64,000 nucleotides of DNA from Thermophilibacter provencensis (lineage in GTDB: Bacteria > Actinomycetota > Coriobacteriia > Coriobacteriales > Atopobiaceae). Positions 23,203 to 32,767 of this stretch are shown here, piece after piece. The position numbers and the translations under genes are program-made. The DNA lies in assembly GCF_900128445.1 (NCBI RefSeq), contig NZ_LT671417.1, forward strand, positions 1,660,769 through 1,724,768. Reading direction: 5' to 3'. Positions within the stretch are counted from its first letter, which is position 1. Each line of letters opens with the position of its first letter. The notes beneath the pieces were generated by a model. It was not told the origin of the DNA. It ran no database searches and saw only the letters and a program-made list of their open reading frames with translations.

Positions 23203-23931
23203 TTGAAGATGCACCAGCGGGTGGTCGCGGCCGAGGAGGTCTGCGGCCACCACTTCGAGAACCAGGACCTCATCGTGGCCGCGCTCACGCACCCGTCGGC
23301 CGCGGAGGGCAAGTCGCACGCCGCGTCCTACGAGCGCCTCGAGTTCCTCGGGGACTCCGTCCTCGGGGCCATCGTCGCCACTGACCTCTACGGACGCTTC
23401 CCCGACATGGACGAGGGCGAGCTCACGCAGGCCAAGATCAGCCTCGTCTCGGGCAGGATGCTCTCGAGCGTCGCCGAGAAGATCGGCGTCGCCCCGCTCA
23501 TCCTCATGGGCGAGTCCGAGAAGGGCACCGGCGCCCGCGGCATGCACTCCGCCCTCGAGAACGTCTACGAGGCCATCGTCGGCGCGCTCTACCTGGACGC
23601 CGGCTACGAGACCACGCACGGGTTCGTCATGCGGACGCTCGGGCCCGAGGTGTCCCCGGCGCTCGCGAAGAAGCCCATCAGCCCCAAGTCGCGCCTGCAG
23701 GAGGTCGCGCAGCGCGACATGCACTGCGGGCCCGAGTACAAGCTCGTCTCCGAGGACGGCCCCGCTCACGACCCGACCTTCACCTCCGTCGCCATGGTGG
23801 GGGGCAGGAGGATCGGGCGCGGGTCCGGGCCCTCCAAGAAGTCCTCGGAGAGCGCCGCCGCGATCGACGCCCTCGTCCGGCTCGGCTATGCCGAGCAGGA
23901 CGACTTCGAGGGCGCCGGCATCACCAACTAG
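23203..23931 (+). CDS. rnc: Ribonuclease III
   Basis: 242 residues. The RNase III signature ERLEFLGDSVLGAIVA (about 43-58) holds the catalytic Glu and Asp; ENVYEAIVGALYLD near 122 holds the second acidic pair. The double-stranded RNA-binding domain begins near 160 (SPKSRLQEVAQR) and ends GSGPSKKSSESAAAIDAL. TTG 23203 is the first start; an ATG at 23209 is just as likely. It processes rRNA precursors and structured mRNA. smc follows after 16 bp. Confidence 0.95.
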   Translation: MKMHQRVVAAEEVCGHHFENQDLIVAALTHPSAAEGKSHAASYERLEFLGDSVLGAIVATDLYGRFPDMDEGELTQAKISLVSGRMLSSVAEKIGVAPLILMGESEKGTGARGMHSALENVYEAIVGALYLDAGYETTHGFVMRTLGPEVSPALAKKPISPKSRLQEVAQRDMHCGPEYKLVSEDGPAHDPTFTSVAMVGGRRIGRGSGPSKKSSESAAAIDALVRLGYAEQDDFEGAGITN

Positions 23932-23947
23932 CACGAAGGCAGGCCCC

Positions 23948-26900
23948 GTGTACCTCAAGTCGCTCACGCTCAAGGGTTTCAAGTCCTTCGCGGACAAGAC
24001 GCAGATGGTCTTCGACCCCGGCCTCACCGTGGTCGTGGGCCCCAACGGGTCGGGCAAGTCCAACGTCTCCGACTCCATCCTCTGGGTCCTCGGCGAGCAG
24101 AGCGCCAAGCAGCTGCGCGGCCAGGCCATGGAGGACGTCATCTTCTCCGGATCCTCCGCGCGCGGCGCCGTGGGCGTGGCCGAGGTGACGCTCGTGCTGG
24201 ACAACTCCGACCACACGCTGCCGATCGACTTCTCCGAGGTGGGCATCACGCGCCGGATGTACCGCTCCGGCGAGTCCGAGTACCTCATCAACGGCGCCCC
24301 CTCGCGCCTCATGGACGTCCAGGACATCCTGCACGACTCGGGCCTTGGCAAGGACACCCACTCGATCATCTCCCAGGGCAAGCTCGACTCCATCCTCTCG
24401 AGCCGCCCCGAGGAGCGCCGCGCCCTCATCGAGGAGGCGGCAGACATCTCCAAGCACCGCCGCCGCAAGGAGCGCAGCCAGCGCAAGCTCGCCTCCATGG
24501 ACGAGAACCTCTCGCGCGCCAAGCTCCTCTCGCGCGAGATATCCCGCCAGCTCAAGCCCCTCGAGCGGCAGGTCGACAAGGCGAAGCGCGCGCACGACCT
24601 CGAGGACGAGCTCAAGGGGCTCAGGGTGCAGCTCGCGGTCGACGACCTGCGCACGCTCCAGGAGGGCTACAACCGGCTCTCCGCGCGCGGGCGCGAGGCC
24701 GACGCGGCCATCGAGCTCGCCCAGTACCGCTTCGACGAGAAGAGCGCGGAGCTCGAGAAGCTCCAGTCGCTGCTCGAGCAGAAGGGCCTCTTCGTGGGCG
24801 ACCTCGGCGAGCAGCGCCGCCGCATGCAGGACCTCCTCGGCCGCATGGACTCCGACATGCGCCTGCTCGAGGAGAAGGGCAAGAACATGGTCTCGCGCCT
24901 CTCCGACATGCGGATGCAGCTTTCCGCGATGGAGAAGCAGCGCGCCGACGCCGCCTCAGAGCACGAGCGCCTCGCGGCGGAGCTCTCCGACACCGCGGTC
25001 CGCGAGGAGGACCTCAAGCGCCGCGCCGCCGAGCCCGCGTCGGCCTCGCACGAGGCCGTGGAGCGCCGCCGCGCGCTCGACGCGGAGATCGGCCGCATCA
25101 CCGCCGCCGAGCGCGCCGCCCGCTCCGAGGCCGACCGAGAGACGCTCGCCTACGCGAAGCTCGAGGAGCAGATCTCGAGCGCCGAGGTCGAGGACCAGAT
25201 GTTCGTCTCGCGCATCGACCAGCTCGACGAGACCGCCCGGACCGCCGAGGAGGCCCTCGAGGAGCGCGCCTCGGCGGCGGAGCGCCTCGAGGGCGAGCTC
25301 GCCGCCGCCCGCGAGAGGGCCGACGCGCTCGCGCGCGAGATCGCGGCGCATGACGCCGCGCTCTCCTCCGCGCGCCGCGAGGAGTCCGCCGCCCGCGCCG
25401 AGCTCTCCTCGGCCGAGGCCACGCTCGACGCGCTGCGCGCCGTCGACGCGGACGTGGAGTCGTCGAGCCCGCTCGTGGCCGCCCTCGCCGAGCGCGCCGG
25501 GGAGCGCGTCGAGTGCCGCCTCGCCGACCTCATCGACGCCGAGCCCTCCGTCGAGGAGCTCGTCGAGCGGCTGCTCGGCGACGACCTCGCGGCCCTCGTG
25601 GTCTCCGGCGGCGCGGAAGCGGCGGCGCTCGCCGAGTCCGCCCTCGGCCTCGCGGACGCCGGGGGGCGCGCGACCATCCTCGCCCGCGAGGCCGCCCGCC
25701 CGCCGAGGGGCGACGCCGACGCGGCGGGGGAGTCGCTCCTCGCCCGCCTGCGCGTGCCCGACGGCGCGCGCCCGCTGCTCGAGGCCCTTCTCGGCGACGT
25801 CCGCCTCGTCGGCGGGGCGGGCGAGGCGGTCCGCGCGCACGAGAAGGACCCCTCCCGCACCTACGTCACCGCCGACGGCGTGACCGTCCTGCCCGACGGC
25901 CGCGTGCGCGTTGGCGACGCCCCCTCGAGCGAGGCGGGCGCGCTCGAGCGCAAGCGGCGCATCCGCGAGCTCGACGAGGGCATGGCCTCGCTGCGCGAGG
26001 CGCTCGACGCCGCCGGCGAGGCGGTGGGGCGCGCCGAGCGCGAGCTCGCCGCGTCGCGCGAGTCGGCCGCGTCAGCGAAGGGCGAGGTCGCCCGCCTCTC
26101 CGCCGAGCTCTCCTCGGCCATCTCCGAGCGCGGCCGCCTCGAGGCCCAGCTCGCGAGCGCGCGCTCCGAGCTCGCCCAGGTGGAGAAGCGGCGCGCCGCG
26201 TCGCGCGAGCGCGCCCGCGAGGCGCGCGGGAAGATCGACGGGCACCGCGCGGCGGCGCGCGAGGCCCGCGAGCGCGCGGACGAGCTGGCCGCCGAGCTCT
26301 CGGAGCGCTCCGACGCGCACGAGGAGGCCATCCGCGAGCAGGGCAGGGCGAGCCGCGAGCTCTCCGACGCGCGCCTGGAGCTCGCCATGGCGTCCGAGCG
26401 CCGGGGCAACCTCGCCACGCGCGAGCGCGAGCTCTCGAGGCGCGTCGCGGAGCTCGACGAGCGGATCGAGGCGACCGAGCGCGGCTCTCGCTCGCTCGAG
26501 GTGGTCCGCCTGCGCGTGGACCCGCTCCATGACCGCTACGACGCCATCCGTTCGCGCGCCCTCGAGTGGGCGGCGCGCCTCAGGGACCGCGCGTCGCTCG
26601 CCGAGGCCGACTCCGACTCCCTCAAGCGCACGATCGGCGACGCCAAGGCCGCCGTGAGCGCCGCCTCGGAGGAGCTCGAGCGCGCCCGCTCGGCGGCGAA
26701 CGAGGTCAAGGTCGACCTCGGCAGGCTCGAGGTCCAGGTGGAGACCGCCATCAACGCCATCACGGCGACGGGTGCCGTCCTCGACGACGCGCTTTCCATC
26801 CCCGCGCCGGAGGACCGCGACGCCGCGGAGCGTCGCGTCGCCGAGATCGGGCGCCAGCTCGAGTCCATCGGCCCCGTGAACGAGGTCGCCATGGACGAGT

Positions 26901-27487
26901 ACCTGCGGCTCAAGCAGCGTCACGACTACATCTCCGAGCAGGTTGAGGACCTCGAGAGCGCCCGAGCGTCGCTCAAGAAGATCACGGCGGCGATCGAGCG
27001 GAAGATGCGCAACCGCTTCCTCGTGGTGTTCGACAAGGTCAACGAGAACTTCTCCGAGATCTTCTCGCTGCTCTTCCCGGGCGGGCAGGCGCACATCGAG
27101 ATGACCGACCCCGAGAACCCCTCCGAGACGGGCATCGAGATCGTGGCGCAGCCCCGCGGCAAGCGCCTCTCCAAGATGATGCTCATGAGCGGCGGCGAGA
27201 AGTCGCTCACGGCCCTTGCGCTGCTCTTCGCGGTCTACAAGGTCCGCACGGTCCCGTTCTACGTCTTCGACGAGGTCGAGGCGGCGCTCGACGACTCCAA
27301 CCTCTCCAAGCTGCTCGACGCCATCGAGCGGCTCAAGGAGAGCACGCAGCTCATCGTGATCTCCCACCAGCGGCGCACGATGGAGCAGGCGGACGTCCTC
27401 TACGGCGTGTCGATGCAGGCCGACGGCGTGAGCCGCGTGGTCTCGCAGCGGCTCGACCGTGCGACAGGAAAGGTGGTAGATGCATAG
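23948..27487 (+). CDS. smc: Chromosome segregation protein SMC
   Basis: 1179 residues, the full SMC length. N-terminal Walker A GPNGSGKSNVSDS near residue 32; two long coiled coils (about 165-500 and 655-1000) rich in Glu/Arg/Ala flank a hinge (about 505-655). The C-terminal head has signature LMSGGEKSLTALAL near 1079 and Walker B FYVFDEVEAALDDSN near 1104. GTG 23948 is chosen since VYLKSLTLKGFKSF is the invariant SMC start; the longer frame overlapping rnc is a shadow. scpA and scpB, its usual kleisin partners, are not in this window. ftsY starts directly after the stop. Confidence 0.97.
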   Translation: MYLKSLTLKGFKSFADKTQMVFDPGLTVVVGPNGSGKSNVSDSILWVLGEQSAKQLRGQAMEDVIFSGSSARGAVGVAEVTLVLDNSDHTLPIDFSEVGITRRMYRSGESEYLINGAPSRLMDVQDILHDSGLGKDTHSIISQGKLDSILSSRPEERRALIEEAADISKHRRRKERSQRKLASMDENLSRAKLLSREISRQLKPLERQVDKAKRAHDLEDELKGLRVQLAVDDLRTLQEGYNRLSARGREADAAIELAQYRFDEKSAELEKLQSLLEQKGLFVGDLGEQRRRMQDLLGRMDSDMRLLEEKGKNMVSRLSDMRMQLSAMEKQRADAASEHERLAAELSDTAVREEDLKRRAAEPASASHEAVERRRALDAEIGRITAAERAARSEADRETLAYAKLEEQISSAEVEDQMFVSRIDQLDETARTAEEALEERASAAERLEGELAAARERADALAREIAAHDAALSSARREESAARAELSSAEATLDALRAVDADVESSSPLVAALAERAGERVECRLADLIDAEPSVEELVERLLGDDLAALVVSGGAEAAALAESALGLADAGGRATILAREAARPPRGDADAAGESLLARLRVPDGARPLLEALLGDVRLVGGAGEAVRAHEKDPSRTYVTADGVTVLPDGRVRVGDAPSSEAGALERKRRIRELDEGMASLREALDAAGEAVGRAERELAASRESAASAKGEVARLSAELSSAISERGRLEAQLASARSELAQVEKRRAASRERAREARGKIDGHRAAAREARERADELAAELSERSDAHEEAIREQGRASRELSDARLELAMASERRGNLATRERELSRRVAELDERIEATERGSRSLEVVRLRVDPLHDRYDAIRSRALEWAARLRDRASLAEADSDSLKRTIGDAKAAVSAASEELERARSAANEVKVDLGRLEVQVETAINAITATGAVLDDALSIPAPEDRDAAERRVAEIGRQLESIGPVNEVAMDEYLRLKQRHDYISEQVEDLESARASLKKITAAIERKMRNRFLVVFDKVNENFSEIFSLLFPGGQAHIEMTDPENPSETGIEIVAQPRGKRLSKMMLMSGGEKSLTALALLFAVYKVRTVPFYVFDEVEAALDDSNLSKLLDAIERLKESTQLIVISHQRRTMEQADVLYGVSMQADGVSRVVSQRLDRATGKVVDA

Positions 27488-28387
27488 ATGGGCTTTCTCG
27501 ACAGCCTGAAGAGGGGCCTCCAGCGCTCGCGCGAGGCCATCAACGAGATCTTCTACATGGGCGGCGAGGTCGACGAGGACTTCTGGGAGGACCTCGAGGA
27601 CACGCTCGTCATGGGCGACATGGGCGCCGAGGTGGCCATGCGCGTGACCGACGACCTGCGCGAGCAGGCGGCCCGCGAGAACCTCTCCCGCGCCGAGCAG
27701 CTGCGCGACGCCCTCGCGCGACGCCTTGCGGCCGAGTTCCCCGAGGCGGGGCGCGACCCGTTCTCAGACCTCCCGAGCACGGTGCTGTTCGTGGGCATCA
27801 ACGGCGCCGGCAAGACGACGACGGTGGGCAAGCTCGCCGGGCGCGCGCGCGAGGCGGGCGTCCCGTGCCTGATCGGCGGGGCGGACACGTTCCGCGCCGC
27901 CGCGATCGAGCAGCTCGAGGTCTGGGGCCAGCGCGCGGGCGTCGACGTCATCACCCGCGAGCGCGGGGCCGACCCCGCGAGCGTCTGCTACGACGTGGTG
28001 GACGAGGCCGAGCGCCGCGGGGCGCAGCTCACGCTCATCGACACCGCCGGGCGCCTCCACACCTCCGCCGACCTCATGCGCGAGCTCGCCAAGGTCGTGA
28101 ACGTCACCAGGAAGCGCTCCGCGGCCCCCGTGACGGTGGTGCTCGTCATCGACGCCACGACGGGTCAGAACGGCCTCAACCAGGCGCGCGAGTTCAATGA
28201 CGCCCTCGAGCTCGACGGCCTCATCGTCACCAAGCTCGACGGCACCGCCAAGGGCGGCATCGCGCTCGCCATCTCCAGCCAGCTCGGCCTGCCCATCTAC
28301 CGGATCGGCGTGGGCGAGTCCATCGACGACCTCCAGTCCTTTGACGCGCTCGACTTCTGCCGCGCGCTCGTGGGTGAAGGGATGTAA
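27488..28387 (+). CDS. ftsY: Signal recognition particle receptor FtsY
   Basis: 299 residues: NG domain only, without the long acidic A domain of E. coli FtsY, as is common outside proteobacteria. GTPase motifs: GINGAGKTTTVGKLA (about 101-115), DTFRAAAIEQL, DTAGRLHTSADLM near 184 and TKLDGTAKGG near 248. The amphipathic start MGFLDSLKRGLQRS is the membrane-targeting helix. It begins immediately after the smc stop and is 3 bp before ffh. Confidence 0.97.
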   Translation: MGFLDSLKRGLQRSREAINEIFYMGGEVDEDFWEDLEDTLVMGDMGAEVAMRVTDDLREQAARENLSRAEQLRDALARRLAAEFPEAGRDPFSDLPSTVLFVGINGAGKTTTVGKLAGRAREAGVPCLIGGADTFRAAAIEQLEVWGQRAGVDVITRERGADPASVCYDVVDEAERRGAQLTLIDTAGRLHTSADLMRELAKVVNVTRKRSAAPVTVVLVIDATTGQNGLNQAREFNDALELDGLIVTKLDGTAKGGIALAISSQLGLPIYRIGVGESIDDLQSFDALDFCRALVGEGM

Positions 28388-28390
28388 GCC

Positions 28391-29788
28391 ATGGCAGTGT
28401 TCAGCTCTCTCTCGGACCGTCTCCAGGACACCTTCGACTCTCTGCGCGGCAAGGGCCGCCTCACGGAGGACGACATCAACGTCGCCATGCGAGAGATCCG
28501 CATGGCGCTGCTCGAGGCAGACGTCAACTACCGCGTGGTCAAGGGCTTCGTCGGGCGCTGCAAGGAGAAGTGCCTCGGCGCGGACGTCCTCGACTCGCTC
28601 TCGCCGGCGCAAAACGTCGTGCGCATCGTTCTCGACGAGCTCACCGTCCTTCTCGGCTCCACGGACTCCAAGCTCACGCTGGCCCAGAACCGCACGCCCA
28701 ACGTGATCATGCTCGTGGGCCTGCAGGGCTCGGGCAAGACCACCGCCGCGGCCAAGCTCGCCTACCTGCTCAAGTCCCAGGGCCACAGCCCGCTTCTCGC
28801 CGCGTGCGACACGCATCGCCCGGCCGCCGCCGACCAGCTCGCCACCCTCGGCGGCGAGATCGGCGTCTCGGTCTTCCGCGGCGACGGCAAGGACGCCGTG
28901 GCCGTGGCCGAGGGGGCCATCCGCGAGGCGGTCGACCACCTGAACGACATCGTGATCGTGGACACGGCCGGCCGCCTCCAGATCGACGAGGAGATGATGC
29001 AGGAGGCCGTGGCCATCAAGCAGGCCGTGCGCCCCGACCAGATCCTCATGGTGGTGGACGCCATGACGGGCCAGGACATCGTGAACGTGGTCACGGAGTT
29101 CGCCAATCGCGTGGACTTCGACGGCGTCATCATGTCCAAGCTCGACGGCGACGCCCGCGGCGGCGGCGCGCTCTCCGTCCGCGAGGTCACCGGCAAGCCG
29201 ATCAAGTTCGTCTCGATGGGGGAGAAGCCCGACTCGCTCGAGGTCTTCCATCCCGACCGCATGGCAAAGCGAATCCTCGGCATGGGCGACGTGGTGGGCA
29301 TCATCGAGCAGGCCCAGAAGGTCGCTGACGAGCAGCAGATCGAGGACGCCGAGCGCATGCTCCGCGAGGGCTTCACGATGGACGACCTCCTCGCGCAGAT
29401 GCAGCAGATCCGCAAGATGGGCGGCCTCCAGAAGATCATGGGCATGATCCCGGGCATGGAGCGGGCGATGGCACAGGCGCCCGCGGCGGCGGTGGACGAC
29501 TCGCAGATGACGCGCATCGAGGCCATCATCCGCTCCATGACCCGCGAGGAGCGCCTGCGCCCCAAGATCATCAACGGCCAGCGCCGCCGGCGCATCGCGG
29601 CCGGCTCGGGCCGAACCGTGCAGGAGGTCAACCAGCTCATCAAGCAGTGGGACGAGATGAACAAGATGGTCGGCCGCATGAAGGGCATGATGCAGCAGGG
29701 CGGCGGTCGCAAGGGCGCCAAGAAGGGGCGTCGCGCCATGCAGCAGATGATGCGCAACATGGGCGGCGGCAACGGGCTTCCGTTCTAG
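28391..29788 (+). CDS. ffh: Signal recognition particle protein Ffh
   Basis: 465 residues. N domain, then the GTPase with GLQGSGKTTAAAKLA near residue 107, DTHRPAAADQL, DTAGRLQIDEEMM near 190 and SKLDGDARGGGALS. The C-terminal M domain (about 305-440) is methionine-rich (QMQQIRKMGGLQKIMGMIPG) and binds 4.5S RNA and signal peptides. It ends with a basic Met/Gln-rich tail. Adjacent ftsY encodes its receptor. No 4.5S RNA gene is visible nearby. Confidence 0.98.
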   Translation: MAVFSSLSDRLQDTFDSLRGKGRLTEDDINVAMREIRMALLEADVNYRVVKGFVGRCKEKCLGADVLDSLSPAQNVVRIVLDELTVLLGSTDSKLTLAQNRTPNVIMLVGLQGSGKTTAAAKLAYLLKSQGHSPLLAACDTHRPAAADQLATLGGEIGVSVFRGDGKDAVAVAEGAIREAVDHLNDIVIVDTAGRLQIDEEMMQEAVAIKQAVRPDQILMVVDAMTGQDIVNVVTEFANRVDFDGVIMSKLDGDARGGGALSVREVTGKPIKFVSMGEKPDSLEVFHPDRMAKRILGMGDVVGIIEQAQKVADEQQIEDAERMLREGFTMDDLLAQMQQIRKMGGLQKIMGMIPGMERAMAQAPAAAVDDSQMTRIEAIIRSMTREERLRPKIINGQRRRRIAAGSGRTVQEVNQLIKQWDEMNKMVGRMKGMMQQGGGRKGAKKGRRAMQQMMRNMGGGNGLPF

Positions 29789-29800
29789 CCTGCATCCCGG

Positions 29801-29869
29801 ACCTGACAAAGGTGACAGGGTCAACTGTCATGATTTTCATGACAGTTGACCCTGTCACCTTTGTCAGGT
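29801..29869. repeat. Perfect 33-bp palindromic hairpin element
   Basis: Left arm 29801-29833 (beginning ACCTGACAAAGGTGACAGGG) is the exact reverse complement of 29837-29869, with a 3-bp TTT loop. It lies 12 bp after ffh and 16 bp before the 3' end of the convergent L,D-transpeptidase gene. Its AT-richer sequence differs from the surroundings. Such TGACAAAGGTGACAG hairpins resemble REP elements moved by IS200/RAYT-type transposases; it could also end transcription from both sides. Confidence 0.9.
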
Positions 29870-29884
29870 CGCCTTTGCCGTCGC

Positions 29885-31414
29885 CTAGTAGTGGACCACC
29901 ACGCCGTCGCCGACCTTGGTGAGGTCGTAGAGCTCGGCCGCCTTGCCGAGGGGCAGGTTCACGCAGCCGTGGCTGCCGTTGCCCTGGTAGATGGTCCCGC
30001 CGAAGTTGCTGCGCCAGTCGGCGTCGTGGAGCGCCACGAGGTTGCCCACGAAGGGGATCCAGTAGTTGACGTGGCTCTCGTAGTCGGGCTCGCCGTCCTC
30101 GTCGTAGTCAAGCCCCTTGAGCGTCTGGTCGAGCGCCTTGTAGGAGTTGATGGGGTTGACGCCCGTGGGCGTGTCGTAGCCCTGGGTCGGGTCGCCCGTG
30201 ACGCATGCCGACTCAAAGATGAGCGAGCCGTCATCGCCGTACATGCGCACGTACTGCTCGGAGATGTCGATGTCGATGTAGCGGTTGCCCCAGTCGCGCC
30301 CTCCCTGGTCGGGGGCGAAGCCCGTGCTCTGCTTGAGGGGAATCTCGATGGCCTGGGGCGAGCCGCCCTTGATCGCGGAGACGAGGGCCGTCGTGGTCTC
30401 CGCCTCGTTGGTGACGATGCCCCACGACCCGCCAGAGACGCTCACCTGCTTGCCGTCGGGGCGGGTGTAGGTGCGGGTCTTCCCCACGGTGTCGAGCGCG
30501 CCGACGTTCTCGTGCACCCACTCGCCAATGGCGTCCTCGTTGAGCGAGACCGAGAGGTCCTCGCCGATCGCCACCCAGCTGGAGACGAGGTCGGGGCTCA
30601 CGTCGAGCACGAGCTGGCCGCTGATGAGCAGGGTCGTTCCCGCGGAGGCGAGGTAGGTGTTCGCGGCGTCCGCGGCGGCCTGGAGCGCGCTCGCGTCGGA
30701 GAGGCACTCGTCGCCGATCTCGACGGTGGGGGAGAGCTCGGAGACGGCCTGCTTCACGCGCTCGCACACGGCCGTCGCGTCGAGCAGGCTCGCTGCGGCG
30801 TGCTCGTCGACGACGTAGGCGCCCGCCTCGGCGCTGTAGGAGACCCCAAGCCCGGTGGTCTCCTCGGCGGCGCGGACCCGCTCCTCGACGGCAGGCGTCA
30901 CGATCTGCGCGAGCTTGTCGGCATCGAAGACGGGGTCGGCCTCGAGCGTGAGGTCGCGCGTGCCGGCGACCTCGAGGGGCCAGGCCCAGGGGTTCACCTG
31001 CTCGAGCGCGGCCTGCGCGTACGCGGTCCCGTCGTAGGAGAGGCCGATCTCGGGGGCGGAGACGGTGAGGTCGAGCCCCTGCCCCGTGATGTGGAGGGCA
31101 TATCCGTCGAGCGACGCGGTCTTCTCGGCCGCGACCTCCTCGACGGAGCGCAGGGAGACGTCGGCCCCGTCGAGCGTGGTTCCCGGCATGAAGTTCGACT
31201 GAAAGTAGACGCCCCCCGCCACGTAGGCGCCGGCGAGAAGGACGACGATGACGGCGGGTATGGCCCACAGGAGCCGGCGGCGCGGGCGCTGGGGCGTCGG
31301 GCCGTCGGAGACGGGGGTAACGAAGGCGCTCTCGGGGCCGGGGATAAAGCTCGCGCCGGGGGCGGCCCCCTCGGCAGGGCGCGAGTCGGTCTGCTTCTTC
31401 ATATGGCTAGGCAT
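29885..31414 (-). CDS. L,D-transpeptidase with YkuD catalytic domain
   Basis: 509 residues. A cytoplasmic N-terminus of about 45 residues is followed by one membrane helix (WAIPAVIVVLLAGAYVAGGV), a large extracellular region with peptidoglycan-binding-4-type repeats (about 80-340) and a C-terminal YkuD domain. The catalytic motif is GSHGCVNLP near residue 485, with the upstream HDADW histidine. The enzyme makes 3-3 cross-links in peptidoglycan or anchors proteins to it, outside the membrane. ATG 31414 is preferred because AGGGTGG lies 8 bp upstream; a GTG at 31426 overlaps that site. It is convergent with ffh and divergent from the SpoU gene. Confidence 0.92.
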   Translation of the reverse strand: MPSHMKKQTDSRPAEGAAPGASFIPGPESAFVTPVSDGPTPQRPRRRLLWAIPAVIVVLLAGAYVAGGVYFQSNFMPGTTLDGADVSLRSVEEVAAEKTASLDGYALHITGQGLDLTVSAPEIGLSYDGTAYAQAALEQVNPWAWPLEVAGTRDLTLEADPVFDADKLAQIVTPAVEERVRAAEETTGLGVSYSAEAGAYVVDEHAAASLLDATAVCERVKQAVSELSPTVEIGDECLSDASALQAAADAANTYLASAGTTLLISGQLVLDVSPDLVSSWVAIGEDLSVSLNEDAIGEWVHENVGALDTVGKTRTYTRPDGKQVSVSGGSWGIVTNEAETTTALVSAIKGGSPQAIEIPLKQSTGFAPDQGGRDWGNRYIDIDISEQYVRMYGDDGSLIFESACVTGDPTQGYDTPTGVNPINSYKALDQTLKGLDYDEDGEPDYESHVNYWIPFVGNLVALHDADWRSNFGGTIYQGNGSHGCVNLPLGKAAELYDLTKVGDGVVVHY

Positions 31415-31537
31415 GCGATGATCCACCCTAGGTAGCTCGTGTGCGGTTCCTGGCGGCCGGCGGCCGTCTCGGCTATCGTACCCTACAGGCGCGACAGATT
31501 CCGCTCAGATCGCGTCCCGTCATCAAAAGGGGGAGGA

Positions 31538-32353
31538 ATGGCACACACCGTCCGGCTCGAGGGGCTCGAGGACCCGAGGCTCGACGTCTTCGCCCGGCTC
31601 ACCGACCATCAGCTCCGCGCGGGGGTCGAGGCGGGGCGCGGGCTCCTCGTCGCAGAGTCGCCGCTCGTCGTCGAGGTGGCGCTGGAAGAGGGGGTGGAGC
31701 CGGTCTCGTTCCTCGTCGACGAGCGGCATCTCTCGACCTGCTCGGCACTGCTCGAGCGCGCGGGGGACGTGCCGGCCTTCGTGCTGACCGGCGAGCAGAT
31801 GGAGCGGCTCTGCGGGTACCGCGTGACGCGCGGCTTCCTCTGCGCGATGCGCCGCCCGCGCCCACTTTCGGTTGAGGCCGCCCTCGAGGGGGCCCGCAGG
31901 GTCGTCGTGCTCGAGGACCTCGTGGACGTGACCAACGTGGGAGCGCTCTTCCGCTCCGCCGCCGCGCTCGGGGCGGACGCCGCGATCCTCTCGCCGCGCT
32001 GCGCCGACCCCTACGTGCGCCGGGCCGTCCGCGTCTCGATGGGGTGCGTCTTCAAGCTTCCGTGGGCGCGCGCCGACGAGGCCTCCTGGCCCGAGGCCAC
32101 GCTCGAGGGGCTGCGCGGGCGGGGCTTCTCGGTTCTGGCGCTTGCGCTCGAGGAGGGCGCGCTGCCCCTCGACGACCCGGCGCTTCTCGCGGGCGACCGG
32201 CGCGCCCTGCTCTTCGGCAGCGAGGGCTACGGGCTCTCACGCCGGGCGCTTGCCGCCTGCGACCGATCGGTCATCATCCCCATGTCGCGTGGCGTCGACT
32301 CGCTGAACGTGGCCGCGAGCTCAGCCGTCGCCTTCTGGCAGCTCTTCAGGTAG
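31538..32353 (+). CDS. SpoU/TrmH-family RNA methyltransferase
   Basis: 271 residues. An N-terminal substrate-binding region (about 1-110) precedes a SPOUT domain with DLVDVTNVGALFRSAAALG near 128-146, LLFGSEGYGLSRRAL near 222 and IPMSRGVDSLNVAASSAVA near 246, the three knotted-fold motifs that bind SAM. The family methylates ribose 2'-OH in rRNA or tRNA; the exact target is not readable. ATG 31538 follows GGGAGGA. It is divergent from the L,D-transpeptidase gene. Confidence 0.9.
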   Translation: MAHTVRLEGLEDPRLDVFARLTDHQLRAGVEAGRGLLVAESPLVVEVALEEGVEPVSFLVDERHLSTCSALLERAGDVPAFVLTGEQMERLCGYRVTRGFLCAMRRPRPLSVEAALEGARRVVVLEDLVDVTNVGALFRSAAALGADAAILSPRCADPYVRRAVRVSMGCVFKLPWARADEASWPEATLEGLRGRGFSVLALALEEGALPLDDPALLAGDRRALLFGSEGYGLSRRALAACDRSVIIPMSRGVDSLNVAASSAVAFWQLFR

Positions 32354-32767
32354 GGCCGCGATCTCGGGGCGTTTTTCTCGCTAGCGCGACGTTCTTCTCG
32401 GTCGCGGCGCTCTGCCGCACGCCGCGCGTCTCGCCGCTGCGTTGTCCCTTGCGGCGCGCCGTCCTTTCTGGCGCGCTGGCGCCCTCGTTCCGCTGCCTCT
32501 TCGCTCTGCCTTAAGTCATGGGCACTCAGCTCCGCATCTGAGTACTGGATGGTGCTCACTTCCGGAACTGCGTACGGCGTGGTACTCATTTCCGCATTTG
32601 CGTACCACCCGAAGCCCCCATGGCCTCCAAACCTGGAATTGCGTCTCATCGACGCCGAGAGTCGGCACTCAGTTCCGCATCTGTGTACGGCGTGATACGC
32701 ATCTCCGGAACTGCGTATCATTTCATGCTCAATTCTGGATTTGCGTACCGTGACCCAAGAGCCGTGA
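32354..32767. other. Gene-free region holding palindrome array B
   Basis: About 414 bp between the methyltransferase stop and the 3' end of the AbiEi/DUF559-like gene. It contains GTTTTTCTCGCT at 32371, GTTCTTCTCGGT at 32391 (12-mer variants), a GC-rich stretch and array B. No supported gene. Confidence 0.7.
32522..32748. repeat. Array B of the 24-bp interrupted palindrome, seven copies
   Basis: Copies start at 32522, 32552, 32582, 32623 (degenerate), 32665, 32695 and 32725, with 30-bp spacing inside each group of three. The layout is the same as array A: outer GTAC-like boxes, CA and TG at fixed places, a TCCGGA/TCCGCA core. In the copy at 32695 both outer boxes have changed together (ATAC with GTAT), so the ends stay complementary. 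Confidence 0.93.

Noticed and set aside
23888-23947. Longer SMC start overlapping rnc
   Set aside because: The 20 extra residues are the rnc end read in another frame; SMC proteins begin at VYLKSLTLKGF.
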